Counted from the first letter of the stretch, positions 9,801 through 18,894 are shown. The stretch is 64,000 nt of DNA from Bacillota bacterium (GCA_009777485.1 WRLT01000008.1:19757-83756), one strand, 5' to 3'. Translations and numbers: made by a program. The notes: a model not told the origin generated them from the sequence alone.

Positions 9801-10608
9801 AAAGCTTGCTGCACCGCGCGTACTGATACCCGTTTTTCCCGGCAGTAATTGTGAATACGATACCGCTAAAAAGTTTTTAGACGCGGGCGCAAACGTAGAA
9901 ACATTTGTGTTTAAAAACCTTTCGCAAAAGGACGTTAAGGAATCGGCGGCGGCATTAGCAGCCCTAATAAAAAACACCCAAATTCTTGCGCTTCCCGGAG
10001 GCTTTTCGGGCGGCGATGAGCCGGACGGAAGCGGTAAATTTATAGCAACTGTACTGCGCTGCCCGATAGTTGCCGACCGCTTAACCGAATTGTTAGAAAA
10101 AAGGCACGGCTTAGCTTTGGGTATTTGCAACGGCTTTCAAGCCTTAATTAAGCTAGGGCTTTTACCTTTCGGAAAAATCACGCCCTTAACGGAGGACAGC
10201 GCGACGCTGCACTTTAACAATATAGGCCGCCATGTGTCGGCGTTATGCCGCGTGCGGGTAGCGTCCGTTGATTCGCCGTGGCTTTCCTTCGTTCAGGTAG
10301 GAGATGTTTTCACTACGGCCGTAAGCCACGGAGAGGGCAGGCTGATTGCACCGCAAAGCGTACTGGAAAACCTTAAATCTAGCGGCAGAATATGCACCCA
10401 ATATATCGATAGCGGCGATGTGCCTTCCGCAGAAATTCCGCACAATCCAAACGGTTCAGCTTACGCAATCGAGGGGCTTATTTCGCCTTGCGGCAGAATT
10501 TTAGGCAAAATGGGGCATGTAGAGCGCAGCGGAAAAGACTTATATAAAAATGTACCGATAAAAAAGGATTTAGATATTTTTTCCGCAGGGGTTAAATATT
10601 TTAATTGA
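6883..10608 (+). CDS. purL: Phosphoribosylformylglycinamidine synthase, single chain
   Basis: PurL converts FGAR to FGAM in purine synthesis with ATP and glutamine. At 1241 residues it is the long single-chain clostridial form. It has an N-terminal PurS-like region, a linker, two AIR-synthase-like halves (for example YWSDHCRHTTF near 220 and FKNETHNHPTEIEPFGG near 310) and a C-terminal class I amidotransferase domain with Cys1082 in GICNGFQ and the late SHGEGRL segment. The start follows the hisF stop by 7 bases and has AAGGA upstream. The purL stop codon lies inside the -35 box of the argG promoter. The overlapping minus-strand frame at 9387-10130 is a shadow. Confidence 0.96.
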   Translation: MIKRIFTEKKKAVSKHAEQLKKELNSQLNESITSLRLFIRYDIEGLEDAYYDAAAATIFSEPPVDRVYAEQLPQMAGHTVFAIEYLPGQYDARADSAEQCVQLLTMGVRPTIRCAQVYAIKGAKDIYKIQRYLVNPVDSRIAPLKKPAALSQASPPPAPVKVIQGFTAFDKNRLTAFCAEMGLAMSLEDAKFVQKYFALEGREPTETEIRVLDTYWSDHCRHTTFLTELTDVDFNTDIPELKDAYAEYKALFTKHYGGRADKYECLMDMATMGVRELKSKGLLTALDESEEINACSIKVKAETSQGEKDYLVMFKNETHNHPTEIEPFGGAATALGGAIRDPLSGRAYVYQAMRVSGAGDITEPIENTRAGKLPQRVISREAAKGFSSYGNQIGLATGQVSEMYHEGYKAKRLEAGFVVAAAPAENVVRVKPQNGDLIVLIGGDTGRDGVGGATGSSKAHNADSIETCGAEVQKGNPVTERKIQRLFKNPDCTRLIKRCNDFGAGGVCVAIGELADGLNINLDAIPKKYEGLNGTELAISESQERMAAVIAPQDFTALEKLCAAENLAVTHVATVTDTNRMVMTWQGSEIVNLKRTLLSSNGVKQSVRALVTDTISDYLDKPSDAAKAHLTHGDFAAALKAELKRLNVASNKGMSEMFDSTIGAGSVFMPFGGAKQLTPAIAMAAKLPVFPLDTDTATVAAWGCDPYLTQQSPFVGAQYSVLLSVAKVCAAGAPYEGIYLTMQEYFKRLKKDPLRWGEPVSVMLGALTAQVKLSLAAIGGKDSCSGTFNELDVPPTLISFALSAASASKLITNVLTKGAKVYRIALPRTQSNCPDYGFFVRLMKKLSSNIAQGKINFCTVVETGGAAAALAKSALGNGLGFCFTACKEDLFAPRLADILLAGELADFAEFSPEYIGEAGGESFEFGQSALKTEAAEKAYLGTLSSVFPITAQDGCSAPCADFNKITFSPYTGKKLAAPRVLIPVFPGSNCEYDTAKKFLDAGANVETFVFKNLSQKDVKESAAALAALIKNTQILALPGGFSGGDEPDGSGKFIATVLRCPIVADRLTELLEKRHGLALGICNGFQALIKLGLLPFGKITPLTEDSATLHFNNIGRHVSALCRVRVASVDSPWLSFVQVGDVFTTAVSHGEGRLIAPQSVLENLKSSGRICTQYIDSGDVPSAEIPHNPNGSAYAIEGLISPCGRILGKMGHVERSGKDLYKNVPIKKDLDIFSAGVKYFN

Positions 10609-10633
10609 AAAAAATCAAAAAAACGTTTATACT
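10605..10633 (+). promoter_or_regulatory. Promoter of argG
   Basis: TTGAAA at 10605-10610, a 17-base spacer and TATACT at 10628-10633. The -35 box overlaps the purL stop codon. It is placed 21 bases before the argG start, so the leader must be very short. Confidence 0.7.
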
Positions 10634-10653
10634 GTAAAAGCGAGGTAACAAAC

Positions 10654-11862
10654 ATGAGTAAAAAAATAGTGCTAGCGTATTCGGGCGGCTTAGACACAAC
10701 CGTAATGATTCCGTGGCTGAAAGAAAACCAACCGAACAGCGAGGTTATTCCGGTATGCGTAGACGTAGGTCAATGCAACGATTACGAGGCGGTTAAGCAG
10801 CGCGCCGCCAAAACAGGCGCGGGGCGCGTGCATATTATCAATGCCCGCGAGGAATTTGTAACCGATTTTCTTTTTCCGATGCTAAAAGCACAAGCGGTAT
10901 ATAACGGCAAGTATCTTTTGGGCACGGCAATTGCCCGTCCGCTGATTGCCAAAAAGCTGGTGGATATCGCACTTAAAGAAAACGCTGCGGCAATCTGTCA
11001 CGGAGCAACGGGCAAGGGCAACGACCAAATCCGCTTCGAGCTTACCGTTAAAGCGTTTGCGCCGCAACTGCAAATTATCGCGCCGTGGCGTGTGTGGGAG
11101 TTAAAATCCCGCGACGAAGAAATGGAGTTTTTGCGTGTCCGCAATATCGAAGCACCCATGAAAAAAGAGCAAAGCTACAGCCGCGACGATAATTTATGGC
11201 ACATAAGCCACGAAGGGTTAGAATTAGAAAATCCTGCCGTCGGCGCGGATTACAAGCGATTACTGCAAATGTCCGTACCGCCGCAAGACGCGCCCGACAA
11301 ACCCGAATGCGTAGAGCTTGCCTTTGAAAAAGGTATTCCCGTTACACTAAACGGCAAGCATTTTTCGCCTGTTGCACTGTTAGAGGAATTAAATAAAATC
11401 GGTGGCCGCAACGGGGTAGGCGTAATCGACATTGTAGAAAACCGCATCGTAGGCATGAAATCGCGCGGCGTGTACGAAACGCCTGGCGGCACCGTTTTAT
11501 ATGCGGCGCACGCCGAGCTTGAAAACCTCTGCCTAGACCGCAAAACCGCATCGTTTAAGCAAACCGTTTCACACACTTTGGGCGAATTAATTTATGCGGG
11601 CGAGTGGTACACGCCGCTTAGAGAGGCACTGAGTGCGTTTGTAGATAAAACCCAAGAAACCCTTACCGGCAAGGTACGCCTAAAACTATACAAAGGCAAC
11701 CTTATCCCTAACGGGTCTGAGTCGCCGTATTCGCTGTATAACGAAGAAATGGCAAGCTTTACAACGGGCGGGCTTTACAGCCACCAAGATGCAGAGGGCT
11801 TTATCAATTTAACAGGCCTGCCGCTAACGGTACGGGCGCTTATGAACAGGAGGACAAAATGA
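10654..11862 (+). CDS. argG: Argininosuccinate synthase
   Basis: ArgG condenses citrulline and aspartate with ATP to argininosuccinate. The 402-residue protein begins [17 protein letters not shown], with the N-type ATP pyrophosphatase P-loop at residues 9-14, and carries [10 protein letters not shown] and YSRDDNLWH of the citrulline/aspartate site. The RBS is GAGG about 9 bases upstream. It overlaps argH by 4 bases (ATGA). It begins a new transcription unit behind its own promoter. Confidence 0.97.
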   Translation: MSKKIVLAYSGGLDTTVMIPWLKENQPNSEVIPVCVDVGQCNDYEAVKQRAAKTGAGRVHIINAREEFVTDFLFPMLKAQAVYNGKYLLGTAIARPLIAKKLVDIALKENAAAICHGATGKGNDQIRFELTVKAFAPQLQIIAPWRVWELKSRDEEMEFLRVRNIEAPMKKEQSYSRDDNLWHISHEGLELENPAVGADYKRLLQMSVPPQDAPDKPECVELAFEKGIPVTLNGKHFSPVALLEELNKIGGRNGVGVIDIVENRIVGMKSRGVYETPGGTVLYAAHAELENLCLDRKTASFKQTVSHTLGELIYAGEWYTPLREALSAFVDKTQETLTGKVRLKLYKGNLIPNGSESPYSLYNEEMASFTTGGLYSHQDAEGFINLTGLPLTVRALMNRRTK

Positions 11863-13250
11863 AAAAACTATGGGGCGGGCGTTTTTTACACGGTACAGAC
11901 AGCAAAGCAGACGGCTTTAATTCCTCTGTTTCGTTTGATAAAAGGCTGTATAAGCAAGATATCTGCGGCAGTATAGCGCATGCGGAAATGTTAGGGCGGC
12001 AAGGAATTATCCCGCGTGAGGACGCAGCGGCGATAACCCACGCGCTTAAAGAAATTTTAGCGGATATAGATAGCGGTAAGCTGGTTATTGACAACGCCGC
12101 AGAGGATATACATTCGTTTATCGAAAGTCAGCTGATAAGCCGTATCGGCGAGGCGGGCGGCAAGCTGCACACGGGCAGAAGCCGCAACGACCAAGTAGCC
12201 TTAGATATGCGTATGTATGTAAAGGTCGAAATCGCTGCGGTAAAGGCGCAGCTTAACGAATTGTTAACTATACTGCTTACGCTTGCAAAAAAACACCTTA
12301 AAGACAGTATGCCGGGCTTTACGCATATGCAAAAGGCGCAGCCCATAACGCTAGCCCACCACCTTATGGCGTATTTTGAGATGTTTAAACGCGATTACCA
12401 AAGGCTTTCCGACTGCGCGGCGCGCACCGACGAAATGCCGCTGGGCAGCGGTGCTTTGGCAGCCTCTCCGTATCCGTTAGACAGAGAATTTGTAAAGCAG
12501 CAGCTAGGCTTTGCCGCCGTTACTTTAAACAGTTTGGATGCGGTTTCAGACAGAGATTTTTGTATCGAGTTTGTATTTTGCTGTTCGGCTTTAATGATGC
12601 ACCTAAGCCGATTCTGCGAAGAACTCATTTTATGGGCAACGGACGCATTCGGCTTTATTACCTTATCCGACGCGTATTCGACAGGTTCGTCTATCATGCC
12701 GCAAAAAAAGAATCCCGACATGGCAGAACTGATTAGGGGCAAAACGGGGCGCGTATACGGCGATTTAATAGGCTTATTAACCGTAATGAAAGGTCTGCCG
12801 CTTGCGTACAACAAGGATATGCAAGAGGATAAGGAGACGGTTTTTGACGCCGCCGATACCGTAAACGCCTGTTTGGACGTTTTTAGCGGCATGTTAAAAA
12901 CCGCAGTATTTAACACCGATGCTATGCGCCTTAGCGCAAAGGGCGGTTATACGAATGCAACGGACGCTGCGGACTGGCTGGTTAAAAAAGGCTTGCCGTT
13001 TAGAGAGGCACACGGGATAATCGGCAAATTAGTGCTGTACGCGATAAGCCAAAACAAGCCGATTGAAGCCTTGACGCTAAAAGAATTAAAGGCGATTTCA
13101 CCGCATTTTGACGAAACCGTATACAGCGCAATAACGGTTGAGGCCTGCGTACAAGCGCGCAACATAACGGGCGGGCCTGCCGAAAAAGCGGTTTTGCACT
13201 CAATCAATGCGGCGCAGCAATTTTTACAAGAGGTTAAAAAAGATGTCTAA
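11859..13250 (+). CDS. argH: Argininosuccinate lyase
   Basis: ArgH splits argininosuccinate into arginine and fumarate. The protein has 463 residues, the family norm. It shows the N-terminal KLWGGRF signature, the [10 protein letters not shown] loop and the fumarase/aspartase superfamily signature [12 protein letters not shown] that carries the catalytic serine region. Its last 8 bases overlap the next gene, the fumarase alpha subunit. Fumarate, its by-product, is the substrate of that neighbour. Confidence 0.97.
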   Translation: MKKLWGGRFLHGTDSKADGFNSSVSFDKRLYKQDICGSIAHAEMLGRQGIIPREDAAAITHALKEILADIDSGKLVIDNAAEDIHSFIESQLISRIGEAGGKLHTGRSRNDQVALDMRMYVKVEIAAVKAQLNELLTILLTLAKKHLKDSMPGFTHMQKAQPITLAHHLMAYFEMFKRDYQRLSDCAARTDEMPLGSGALAASPYPLDREFVKQQLGFAAVTLNSLDAVSDRDFCIEFVFCCSALMMHLSRFCEELILWATDAFGFITLSDAYSTGSSIMPQKKNPDMAELIRGKTGRVYGDLIGLLTVMKGLPLAYNKDMQEDKETVFDAADTVNACLDVFSGMLKTAVFNTDAMRLSAKGGYTNATDAADWLVKKGLPFREAHGIIGKLVLYAISQNKPIEALTLKELKAISPHFDETVYSAITVEACVQARNITGGPAEKAVLHSINAAQQFLQEVKKDV

Positions 13251-14091
13251 GCTTAGGTTCATAGACGCGGCGGTTATCACGCAAGCCGTTGCGGATTTAT
13301 GCGTTGACGCCAACATTTGCATCGGTGCGGATATGTACGCGGCATTAAAAACGGCGCACGGCGCAGAACTTTCTCAATTAGCAAAATCCGCCTTGCAAGA
13401 TTTACTGCAAAACGCCGACATTGCCCAAAAAGAAAAACTGGCTTTGTGTCAGGATACGGGCATGGCGGTTGTGTTTATTTCTATCGGCGATACGGTTCAT
13501 GTACAAGGAAACATCGAAGATGCAGTAAACGAGGGTGTGCGGCAAGGGTATCACAAGGGCTATTTCCGCAGCAGCGTAGTTTCCGACCCGATAAAGCGCA
13601 CCAACACCCAAGACAATACGCCCGCCGTGATTTACTACGATTTTTTACAAGGGGATACGCTAAAAATTACGGTTGCGCCAAAGGGTTTCGGCAGCGAAAA
13701 CATGAGCGCGCTTAAAATGCTTATGCCTAGCGACGGTATAGAGGGCGTAGAGGAATTTGTTGTTCAAACCGTTAAGGCGGCGGGGGCAAATCCGTGCCCG
13801 CCGATTGTGGTGGGCGTAGGCGTAGGCGGCACAATGGAAAAAGCCGCGCTTTTAGCTAAACAAGCCCTGCTGCGCGATATCGGCACGCCGCACCCTAACC
13901 CGTTTTGGGCAGAATTTGAGCTGCGCACACTTAGCCGCATAAACGCCTTAGGGATAGGCGCGGCGGGCTTCGGCGGCAAAACTACCGCGCTAGGAGTTCA
14001 TGTGTTACCGTATCCTACGCACATCGCAGGGCTGCCGGTTGCCGTTAATATCGGCTGCCACGCAACCAGGCACAAAACCAAAGAAATTTAA
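13243..14091 (+). CDS. Class I fumarate hydratase, alpha subunit
   Basis: This is the Fe-S subunit of the two-subunit class I fumarase (or tartrate dehydratase) family, which hydrates fumarate to malate. It has 282 residues from ATG 13243; an upstream in-frame ATG at 13207 lies deep in argH and is not needed. Cysteines in LCQDTG and [11 protein letters not shown], plus one nearer the C terminus, match the [4Fe-4S] ligand pattern. The beta subunit follows after 16 bases. Direct coupling to argH suggests that it disposes of fumarate from arginine (and purine) synthesis. Substrate choice between fumarate and tartrate cannot be read from sequence alone, but the context favours fumarate. Confidence 0.9.
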   Translation: MSKLRFIDAAVITQAVADLCVDANICIGADMYAALKTAHGAELSQLAKSALQDLLQNADIAQKEKLALCQDTGMAVVFISIGDTVHVQGNIEDAVNEGVRQGYHKGYFRSSVVSDPIKRTNTQDNTPAVIYYDFLQGDTLKITVAPKGFGSENMSALKMLMPSDGIEGVEEFVVQTVKAAGANPCPPIVVGVGVGGTMEKAALLAKQALLRDIGTPHPNPFWAEFELRTLSRINALGIGAAGFGGKTTALGVHVLPYPTHIAGLPVAVNIGCHATRHKTKEI

Positions 14092-14107
14092 GGAGCGGCA
14101 AAACCCT

Positions 14108-14644
14108 ATGGACACAATAAAAATAAAAAGCCCCGTTTCAAACGCCGATATAGCCAAACTGCGCGCGGGCGACAAGGTGCTGTTATCCGGCGTACTGTAC
14201 ACGGCAAGAGACGCGGCACATAAGCGCATAGCAGATTTAATGCGGGATAATAAGCCCTTGCCCCTAGACTTAACGGGGCAAACCGTATACTATGCAGGCC
14301 CGTGCCCCGCGCCGCCCGATAAGGCTATCGGGTCTTGCGGCCCTACAACAAGTTCCAGAATGGACGTATACGCAGGCGGGCTAATCCAAAAAGGAATATT
14401 TCGTGTTATGATAGGAAAAGGCGACAGAAACGGCGCGGTTATAGACGCTATCCAACAGCACAACGGTTTGTACCTTGCCGCAATCGGCGGCGCGGGCGCG
14501 TTAATATCGTTGTGTGTTAAAAAAGCCGAGATAGCCGCCTTTGCCGATTTAGGCGCAGAGGCAATCTATAAATTAACCGTACAAGATATGCCGCTTATCG
14601 TTGCGGCGGATTGCAAGGGAGGAAACCTCTATGAATTACAGTAA
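14108..14644 (+). CDS. Class I fumarate hydratase, beta subunit
   Basis: This is the swivelling C-terminal subunit of the class I fumarase, 178 residues from ATG 14108, with AAGGAGCGG about 12 bases upstream. The conserved GPTTSSRMD motif and the RVMIGKGDRN loop are present. It overlaps the malic enzyme gene by 14 bases, so the three genes alpha, beta and malic enzyme are translationally linked. The earlier start at 14000 would overlap the alpha subunit by 90 bases and adds no conserved sequence. Confidence 0.9.
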   Translation: MDTIKIKSPVSNADIAKLRAGDKVLLSGVLYTARDAAHKRIADLMRDNKPLPLDLTGQTVYYAGPCPAPPDKAIGSCGPTTSSRMDVYAGGLIQKGIFRVMIGKGDRNGAVIDAIQQHNGLYLAAIGGAGALISLCVKKAEIAAFADLGAEAIYKLTVQDMPLIVAADCKGGNLYELQ

Positions 14645-15782
14645 CGAATCCTTAAAAAAGCATTACGGCTGGCAAGGCAAAATAGAAATTGTCAGCAGAG
14701 TACCGCTTAACACGCGCGAGGACTTATCCTTAGCGTACACGCCCGGTGTGGCAAGTCCGTGCTTAGAAATTCAAAAGGACGTTTCAAAAAGCTATCTTTT
14801 AACGCGCAGGTCAAATTTAATCGCAATCGTTACCGACGGCACGGCGGTTTTAGGCTTAGGCGATATCGGGCCGGAGGCAGCCATGCCCGTTATGGAGGGC
14901 AAGGCGGTATTGTTTAAACAATTCGGCGGCGTCGATGCCGTTCCGCTGTGTATCCGCAGTAAGGACATTAACGAAATTGTAAACACCGTGCGCTTGCTAG
15001 CGGGTTCTTTCGGCGGCATCAACTTAGAGGATATTTCCGCGCCGCGCTGTTTTGAGATTGAGCGGCGGTTAAAAGAATGCTGCGATATTCCTATTTTCCA
15101 CGATGACCAACACGGTACGGCAATTGTCGTGTTAGCGGCGGTTATGAATGCGCTGCGGCTAACGAAAAAAAAGCCCGCCTCCGTTTCGGTTGTAATCAAC
15201 GGCGCAGGTTCGGCAGGCATTGCAACGGCGCGGCTTTTATTAGATTACGGTATACAGGACATCGTGCTGTGCGACCGCAGCGGCGCGCTGTACAAAGGGC
15301 GCGCGGGAATGGATTCCGAAAAACAAAGCATAGCCGAAATTACTAACCGCACGCAAAAAAAGGGCAGTCTTGCGGAGGTTATGGCTAACACGGATATTTT
15401 TATCGGTCTATCCGTCGGGGGTTGCGTTACGCGGGACATGGTAAAAAGCATGAATGTAAAGCCGATAGTTTTTCCGCTTGCAAACCCGACCCCCGAAATC
15501 ATGCCCGACGAGGCACGGTTGGGCGGCGCGGCGGTAATCGGTACGGGGCGCAGTGATTTTCCTAACCAAATTAACAACGCACTTGCTTTTCCGGGCGTGT
15601 TTAGGGGTGCGCTGGATGCGCGGGCAGGCAAAATCACCGAGCCCATGAAAATCGCCGCCGCACAAGCACTGGCAAGCTATGTAAAAGACGGACAGCTAAG
15701 CGCAGATTACATCATACCCGATACACTGGATAAAGCGGTATCGGAGGCTGTTGCTAAGGCCGTAGCAAAAGCGGCACCGTAA
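14631..15782 (+). CDS. NAD(P)-dependent malic enzyme
   Basis: It decarboxylates malate to pyruvate with reduction of NAD(P). The 383-residue short bacterial form starts at ATG 14631, with AAGGGAGG 8 bases upstream. Malic N-terminal domain motifs include LAYTPGVASPC, TDGTAVLGLGDIGP and HDDQHGTA (metal-binding Asp pair); the Rossmann domain shows NGAGSAGIA. The gene order argH, fumarase, malic enzyme describes a route fumarate to malate to pyruvate. Cofactor preference was not determined. Confidence 0.93.
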   Translation: MNYSNESLKKHYGWQGKIEIVSRVPLNTREDLSLAYTPGVASPCLEIQKDVSKSYLLTRRSNLIAIVTDGTAVLGLGDIGPEAAMPVMEGKAVLFKQFGGVDAVPLCIRSKDINEIVNTVRLLAGSFGGINLEDISAPRCFEIERRLKECCDIPIFHDDQHGTAIVVLAAVMNALRLTKKKPASVSVVINGAGSAGIATARLLLDYGIQDIVLCDRSGALYKGRAGMDSEKQSIAEITNRTQKKGSLAEVMANTDIFIGLSVGGCVTRDMVKSMNVKPIVFPLANPTPEIMPDEARLGGAAVIGTGRSDFPNQINNALAFPGVFRGALDARAGKITEPMKIAAAQALASYVKDGQLSADYIIPDTLDKAVSEAVAKAVAKAAP

Positions 15783-15802
15783 CACACAAAGGAGTTACCC
15801 AA

Positions 15803-16981
15803 ATGAAAATCAATCAGAATTATCTTAGCTTAAACGACAGCTATTTGTTTTCGAGCATTGCCCAAAAGGTTCGCGATTATAAAGCTGCCAATCCGAATAA
15901 AGAGGTGATTAGCTTAGGAATCGGCGATGTTACCCGTCCGCTAGCGGCGGCCGTTGTTCAGGCTATACAAGAGGCGGCAACCGAGATGGGGCAAAAGGAT
16001 ACGTTTCGCGGCTACGGAGAAGAACAAGGCTATCATTTTTTGCGCCAAGCAGTTGCGGAATATTACGCCAAAAAGGGCGTAACGCTTGACGCGGACGAGG
16101 TATTTATTTCGGACGGTGCTAAAAGCGATTTAGCCAACGTATTAGATATTTTTGCGGGCGGGCAAACCGTTTTAATTCCTAACCCCGTGTATCCAGTGTA
16201 CCACGACACCAACGTAATGGTAGGCAACCGCATAGTGTATACGGACGGTACAGAAAAAAACGGCTTTTTACCTATGCCCGATCCACAAATCACCCCCGAT
16301 ATCATATACCTATGTTCGCCCAACAATCCCACAGGCGCGGTATATTCAAAAAGTCAGCTGCAAGAATGGGTTAATTACGCGCTAAAAGCGGGGGCAGTAA
16401 TTTTATTTGACGCGGCATACGAGGTGTTTATCCGCGATAAGGATTTGCCTTCTAGCATATACCAAATCAACGGCGCAAAGGAATGTGCAATAGAGATTTG
16501 TTCATTATCTAAAACAGCGGGCTTTACGGGTACGCGGTGCGGCTATACGGTTGTACCTAAAAGCCTTGTCCGCAGCGGCGCGCAGCTTAATAAGCTATGG
16601 CTGCGCCGTCAAACCACAAAATTCAACGGCGTATCGTACATCATTCAAAAAGGCGCGGCGGCTGTCTTTACGCAAGAGGGGCAAGCCCAAACCCGCAGCG
16701 ATATTACGTATTACGCAAACAACGCCGCCGTTATTACAAAAACATTAAATAAAAAGGGCATATGGTCTACGGGCGGAATTAATTCGCCGTATGTTTGGTT
16801 TAAGTGTCCCGACGGCTATTCTAGCTGGCAGTTTTTTGATAAGCTGCTGAATGAGGCAAATGTAGTAGGCACGCCCGGCGCGGGCTTTGGCAGCGGCGGA
16901 GAAGGCTTTATGCGCTTTACCGCTTTCGGAAACGCCGAAAAAACATTGCAAGCCATGAAAAACTTTGAAAAATTGTTTTAA
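15803..16981 (+). CDS. dapL: LL-diaminopimelate aminotransferase
   Basis: DapL is a PLP fold-type I aminotransferase that converts tetrahydrodipicolinate directly to LL-diaminopimelate with glutamate as donor, bypassing the acyl routes. The protein has 392 residues. The family features are SLGIGDVTRPL near residue 40, the SPNNPTGAV motif near 162, and the PLP lysine Lys237 in CSLSKTAGFTG. The RBS AAGGAG lies 9 bases upstream. LL-DAP must be epimerised by DapF for LysA to act; the only DapF-like sequence in the window is the half-length gene at 37282. Confidence 0.93.
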   Translation: MKINQNYLSLNDSYLFSSIAQKVRDYKAANPNKEVISLGIGDVTRPLAAAVVQAIQEAATEMGQKDTFRGYGEEQGYHFLRQAVAEYYAKKGVTLDADEVFISDGAKSDLANVLDIFAGGQTVLIPNPVYPVYHDTNVMVGNRIVYTDGTEKNGFLPMPDPQITPDIIYLCSPNNPTGAVYSKSQLQEWVNYALKAGAVILFDAAYEVFIRDKDLPSSIYQINGAKECAIEICSLSKTAGFTGTRCGYTVVPKSLVRSGAQLNKLWLRRQTTKFNGVSYIIQKGAAAVFTQEGQAQTRSDITYYANNAAVITKTLNKKGIWSTGGINSPYVWFKCPDGYSSWQFFDKLLNEANVVGTPGAGFGSGGEGFMRFTAFGNAEKTLQAMKNFEKLF

Positions 16982-17001
16982 TGCAAAAAAACCAAAACAC
17001 A

Positions 17002-17030
17002 TTGACAGGCATAAAACCTTGTGTTAGAAT
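17002..17030 (+). promoter_or_regulatory. Promoter of the 158-residue membrane protein gene
   Basis: TTGACA at 17002-17007, a 17-base spacer and TAGAAT at 17025-17030, 35 bases before the gene start. Confidence 0.75.
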
Positions 17031-17064
17031 AAGAGTAACAGATAAGATATTTTAAGAGGTGTTT

Positions 17065-17541
17065 ATGGAAGAAAAACAAAACGTATCGGGAATTTTAAGA
17101 AATCAAGACGGCAGTAAATTTTCACGCTTTCAATTATTCTTTTTCACGATAATTATAATGACGATAGCATTTATAATTATTAACAGTATCATTTTAATTT
17201 CGTATTTTAGATTCGAATCTACATTTGGCGGTTTAAACAGTATCGTTTTTATATTTGTACTATTTTTTGCTGTTCTCTATTCTACGTTAGGAATCTATTT
17301 ATTTTTACGGCATAAGAAAAAACCGATTCATAAAGCACCTGTCATTTCATTATGGATATTGACATGTTTATTAATAGGTGCATCTTTTGCATTAAGGATT
17401 TTATTTTTTAGTCTAGTTTTTGATTTAATATTTGTGATGATATTATGTATTTTAGAACTAATGCTATCTCTAATGAGCATGGTTGCAATCATAGTTCATT
17501 TAGTCCGATTAAAAAATAAGTTGATTTGCTTAAAAAATTGA
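17065..17541 (+). CDS. Small four-helix membrane protein of unknown function
   Basis: I do not recognise this family. The product has 158 residues from ATG 17065, with AAGAGG 5 bases upstream; a GTG at 17059 is also in frame. Four hydrophobic stretches are visible, near residues 22-50, 58-82, 90-112 and 115-145, and the connecting loops are short and basic. The gene is clearly richer in A and T than its neighbours and has its own promoter, so it may be a recent arrival. It stands alone between dapL and the lysA promoter, which begins immediately at its stop codon. Confidence 0.7.
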   Translation: MEEKQNVSGILRNQDGSKFSRFQLFFFTIIIMTIAFIIINSIILISYFRFESTFGGLNSIVFIFVLFFAVLYSTLGIYLFLRHKKKPIHKAPVISLWILTCLLIGASFALRILFFSLVFDLIFVMILCILELMLSLMSMVAIIVHLVRLKNKLICLKN

Positions 17542-17570
17542 TTGACAAGCGGCAGCGTTTTTGATATAGT
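17542..17570 (+). promoter_or_regulatory. Promoter of lysA
   Basis: TTGACA at 17542-17547, a 17-base spacer and TATAGT at 17565-17570. Transcription should start near 17577, right at the first strand of the leader hairpin. Confidence 0.8.
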
Positions 17571-17577
17571 GTAGAAA

Positions 17578-17635
17578 GATAAACAAAGGTGTTTATCGGC
17601 AAGGGCAGTACTGTCCGCCGATAAGCACCTTTTTT
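17578..17635 (+). promoter_or_regulatory. lysA leader: hexaloop hairpin overlapping an intrinsic terminator
   Basis: Two mutually exclusive hairpins are visible. The first pairs GATAAAC (17578-17584) with GTTTATC (17591-17597) around the six-base loop AAAGGT. The second pairs 17585-17600 with 17617-17632 in a 16-bp stem with one G.U pair, has an inner stem GGGCA/TGTCC, and is followed by TTTTTT: an intrinsic terminator. Forming the first would block the second. The lysA RBS follows at once. The leader is far too short for a lysine riboswitch. The same arrangement precedes amiS-glnN and gdhA. Confidence 0.7.
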
Positions 17636-17652
17636 ATTTGGGAGAACGCACC

Positions 17653-18894
17653 ATGAAAAAGCCGTTTGTAAGCAGCGAACAATTAGAAAAAATTATACAA
17701 AAGTTTCCTACGCCGTTTCATTTATACGATGAGGCGGGGATTCGTAAAAACGCCCGAAGATTGTTAAAAGCCTTTTCGTGGAATACGGGTTTTTGCGAAT
17801 ATTTTGCGGTAAAAGCAAACCCTAATCCGTCGCTTTTAAAAATATTAAAAGAGGAAGGCTGCGGCGTGGATTGTTCTAGTCTTACCGAATTGATGCTTGC
17901 ACAAAGCTGCGGCTTTTCGGGCGATGAAATTATGTTTTCGTCTAACGCTACGCCCGCGCAAGACTTTATATACGCGCATAAACTAAACGCGCTAATCAAT
18001 TTAGACGATATTACACATATTGACTTTTTAGAAAAATGTATCGGCAAGCTTCCGCAAAAAATTTGCTTGCGCTATAACCCGGGGTCAGACTTTAATATCC
18101 GCAGTCAAATTATGGATACCCCCAAAGACGCAAAGTACGGCTTTACCAAACCGCAGCTTTTACAAGGCATTAAAATGCTGCAAACAAAGGGCGTAACGCA
18201 GTTTGGGCTGCACGCGTTTTTATCTAGTAATTCGCTAGAATCTGCATATTATCCCGCGCTTGCCGAAAAGCTGTTTGAAACGGCTGTTTGGCTGAAAGGC
18301 GAAACGGGCGCGGCAATCGGCTTTATCAATCTAAGCGGCGGTATAGGAATCCCGTATAAGCCAGAGGATAATCCTATAGATATCCAAGACGTTAGCTTGG
18401 GCGTACAGGAGGCGTACAACCGTATTCTTACCGCTAACGGCTTAGACGGGGTGCGTATATGCACAGAGCTTGGCCGCTACATGACCGGCCCTTACGGCGC
18501 GTTAATCGCTACGGCAATTCATAAAAAAGATATCTACAAAAGCTACGTCGGCTTAGACGCCTGCGCGGTAAACCTTATGCGCCCCGCTATGTACGGCGCG
18601 TATCACCACATTACGGTGATAGGAAAAGAAAACGCGCCGCACGATAAGCTGTACGATATCACGGGCGGCTTATGCGAAAATAACGATAAGTTTGCCCTAG
18701 ACCGTGCCTTGCCCGCTATCGAAACGGGCAATCGGATTTTTATCCACGATACTGGCGCGCACGGCTATGCAATGGGCTATAACTATAACGGCAAGCTGCG
18801 TTCGGCAGAGGTTTTATTGCAAGAGGACGGCAGCGCAAAGCTGATACGCCGTGCCGAAACGCCTGAGGATTATTTCGCAACGCTGAAATTTTAA
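17653..18894 (+). CDS. lysA: Diaminopimelate decarboxylase
   Basis: LysA decarboxylates meso-diaminopimelate to lysine. It is a PLP fold-type III barrel of 413 residues. I chose ATG 17653 with GGGAG 8 bases upstream over the in-frame TTG at 17638. The PLP lysine is Lys54 in YFAVKANPNP; the glycine-rich phosphate site NLSGGIG and the late catalytic motif LCENNDKFA are present. In place of the common CESGD it reads CENND, as in the anaerobe branch of the family. An ornithine or carboxynorspermidine decarboxylase is a weaker alternative. Expression should depend on the leader terminator. Confidence 0.88.
   Translation: MKKPFVSSEQLEKIIQKFPTPFHLYDEAGIRKNARRLLKAFSWNTGFCEYFAVKANPNPSLLKILKEEGCGVDCSSLTELMLAQSCGFSGDEIMFSSNATPAQDFIYAHKLNALINLDDITHIDFLEKCIGKLPQKICLRYNPGSDFNIRSQIMDTPKDAKYGFTKPQLLQGIKMLQTKGVTQFGLHAFLSSNSLESAYYPALAEKLFETAVWLKGETGAAIGFINLSGGIGIPYKPEDNPIDIQDVSLGVQEAYNRILTANGLDGVRICTELGRYMTGPYGALIATAIHKKDIYKSYVGLDACAVNLMRPAMYGAYHHITVIGKENAPHDKLYDITGGLCENNDKFALDRALPAIETGNRIFIHDTGAHGYAMGYNYNGKLRSAEVLLQEDGSAKLIRRAETPEDYFATLKF

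Noticed and set aside
9387..10130. A 247-codon minus-strand frame inside purL
   Set aside because: It lies wholly within a well-supported gene, has no RBS, and its composition is that of an antisense frame of a GC-balanced gene.
17578..17635. Lysine riboswitch ahead of lysA
   Set aside because: The leader is about 75 bases; the L-box aptamer needs about 170 and its conserved motifs are not seen.
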